Shown: positions 11,220 through 12,087 of the stretch, one piece after another
Layout: each line of letters opens with the position of its first letter
Numbering within the stretch: the first letter of the stretch is position 1
Source of the DNA: CAYMTV01 sp964393525
GTDB lineage: Bacteria > Patescibacteriota > Microgenomatia > Daviesbacterales > UBA10151
Direction of reading: 5' to 3'
DNA length: 12,087 nucleotides
NCBI GenBank assembly: GCA_964393525.1
Contig: CAYMTV010000028.1
Coordinates: 1 to 12,087, forward strand
Program-made: the position numbers and the translations under genes
Notes under the pieces: generated by a model
The model's database searches: none
What the model saw: only the letters and a program-made list of their open reading frames with translations
What the model was told of the DNA's origin: nothing

Positions 11220-11253
11220 AGAAAGGGTGTCAAGCTAATCCACCCGGAGGGTG
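11220..11253 (+). repeat. Right inverted terminal hairpin repeat of the RAYT element
   Basis: Plus strand AGAAAGGGTG, 10 variable bases, CCACCCGGAGGGTG, with hairpin CCACCC-GGA-GGGTGG (11240-11254). Inverted counterpart of 10494-10527. It lies 12 bases after the PBP2 stop, so it may also affect the 3' end of that transcript. Confidence 0.75.
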
Positions 11254-11265
11254 GGAAGCTAGACA

Positions 11266-12087
11266 TTAATCACCTAAGGTTCTGGCGGATTCGGTGGAGA
11301 TTGGGTATATATCTTTTAAAAGATTATTCTTATCATTTGATAGAAACCATCTTAAAATTTCCTTTGCAACCGGGGCGGCAACAGAAGATCCTTCCCCGCC
11401 TTTTTCAATCAAGACTGTTACTACTATGGAAGGGTCATCAACCGGCGCATAGGCTGTATACCAGGCATGAGTGGCGCCCTTTGGATCCCCAAATTCTGCG
11501 GTGCCGGTCTTGCCGGCTGTTGCAAACGGAAAAGTAAAGAAAGGCCAGGCTGTCCCTCCATTTTTTGGGACTTCCTCCAGGCCTTTTTGGATAAGCTTTA
11601 AGTATTCATCTTTAAATTTATGACTCTCTATCTCATCAAATTCAAACTTTTTTATTTCTTTGCCGTTTGGACTTGTGATCTTTAGTGCCAGATGCGGCGG
11701 GTATTGTCTGCCGCCAGAGGCAATTGTTGAAATTAAATGAGATACCTGAAGCGGGGTGGTTAAAACAAATCCCTGCCCGATCGCCATGTGCAGGGAATCT
11801 CCGGGATACCAAACATCTCCGATGTTTTTGACCTTCCAGTCGTTATCCGGGATTATACCAATTTCCTCGCCGGGAATATCAATCCCAAGTCTTTCCCCAA
11901 GTCCTAAAAGCCTGGCAGTTTCCGCAAGCTTTTTCTCGCCTACCCAACTACCAACTCTATAAAAATAAGTATCATTTGAGCGCTTCAAGGCTTTTATAAG
12001 ATCAACCGGACCTTCGGTCCTGCCATACTGAGCAAAATACCAGTTGGTAAACTTAAAGGGCCCTAAATTGATAACTCCGGTATCTTC
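11266..12087 (-). CDS. mrdA: Penicillin-binding protein 2-type transpeptidase, 5' part outside window
   Basis: Cross-links peptidoglycan at the outer face of the membrane; PBP2 is the elongation (rod) transpeptidase. The frame is open from the window edge at 12087, giving 273 C-terminal residues; the first Met-like codon inside (TTG at 11988) is internal. Visible: the SxN/D motif S-N-D in KRSNDTYFY (local 35-43), GIDIPGEEIG, WYPGDSLHMAIGQG (93-106), TTPLQVSHL, and the KTGTAEFG motif (local 193-200). The SxxK catalytic serine lies outside the window. The WYPGD...GQG and TTP segments fit PBP2 better than FtsI. It ends in a hydrophilic tail (STESARTLGD). Confidence 0.92.
   Translation of the reverse strand, partial: EDTGVINLGPFKFTNWYFAQYGRTEGPVDLIKALKRSNDTYFYRVGSWVGEKKLAETARLLGLGERLGIDIPGEEIGIIPDNDWKVKNIGDVWYPGDSLHMAIGQGFVLTTPLQVSHLISTIASGGRQYPPHLALKITSPNGKEIKKFEFDEIESHKFKDEYLKLIQKGLEEVPKNGGTAWPFFTFPFATAGKTGTAEFGDPKGATHAWYTAYAPVDDPSIVVTVLIEKGGEGSSVAAPVAKEILRWFLSNDKNNLLKDIYPISTESARTLGD

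Larger units (their letters stand above)
10494..11253 (-). mobile_element. RAYT (REP-associated) transposon-like unit, ~760 bp
   Basis: One Y1-transposase gene sits exactly between two 34-base inverted hairpin repeats. This resembles the REPtron arrangement, in which a RAYT gene is flanked by the REP hairpins it recognises. It lies between the PBP2 gene and dprA. No target-site duplication was identified, as expected for HUH enzymes. Confidence 0.65.

Noticed and set aside
11301..11962. Plus-strand open frames over the PBP2 gene
   Set aside because: Antisense shadows of the transpeptidase domain.

Overview
This window looks like a chromosomal segment of a Candidate Phyla Radiation (Patescibacteria) bacterium, probably of the Microgenomates type. 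That placement is an inference. It rests on the small compact genes, the AT-rich spacers, a membrane-anchored Clp-like ATPase, a REP-associated (RAYT) transposase, and palindromic or low-complexity repeats both between and inside genes. TGA is used as a stop (topA, dprA, transposase) and tryptophan is TGG, so the code is standard. A run of 10 N inside pyrG marks a scaffold join, so this is a draft or metagenome assembly.

Every gene lies on the minus strand, so transcription runs from right to left. In transcription order: the 3' half of a PBP2-type transpeptidase (peptidoglycan synthesis); a RAYT transposase gene bracketed by 34-bp inverted hairpin repeats; dprA (single-strand DNA loading of RecA); a 120-residue membrane-anchored extracytoplasmic protein; an 846-residue membrane-anchored Clp-family double AAA+ protein; topA (DNA topoisomerase I); a 102-residue unknown; a strong promoter and a structured attenuator-like leader ahead of a 126-residue unknown; a repeat-rich spacer; then a pyrimidine nucleotide block of pyrG (CTP synthase), dut (dUTPase) and a truncated thymidylate-kinase-like gene.

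Three themes stand out. (1) Palindromic or REP-like repeats have entered reading frames without breaking them: the C-terminus of dut, two linker positions in topA, and the stop codon of the 126-residue gene, which sits in the loop of an IS200/IS605-like hairpin. A transposase of the family known to act on such hairpins lies in the same window. (2) The Clp-like ATPase keeps both Walker sites but has lost the aromatic pore loops of both AAA+ rings, so it is unlikely to thread substrates in the canonical way. (3) The 126-residue gene has a leader with mutually exclusive stems (a 10-bp long-range stem versus a terminator), a promoter with perfect -35 TTGACA, and an ideal Shine-Dalgarno. It is a candidate unrecognised cis-regulatory RNA.

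Recognisable promoters have a TTGACA or TTGAAA -35 and 17-19 bp spacing, and dyads near the topA and dprA starts look like operators. No rRNA, confident tRNA or CRISPR array is present.
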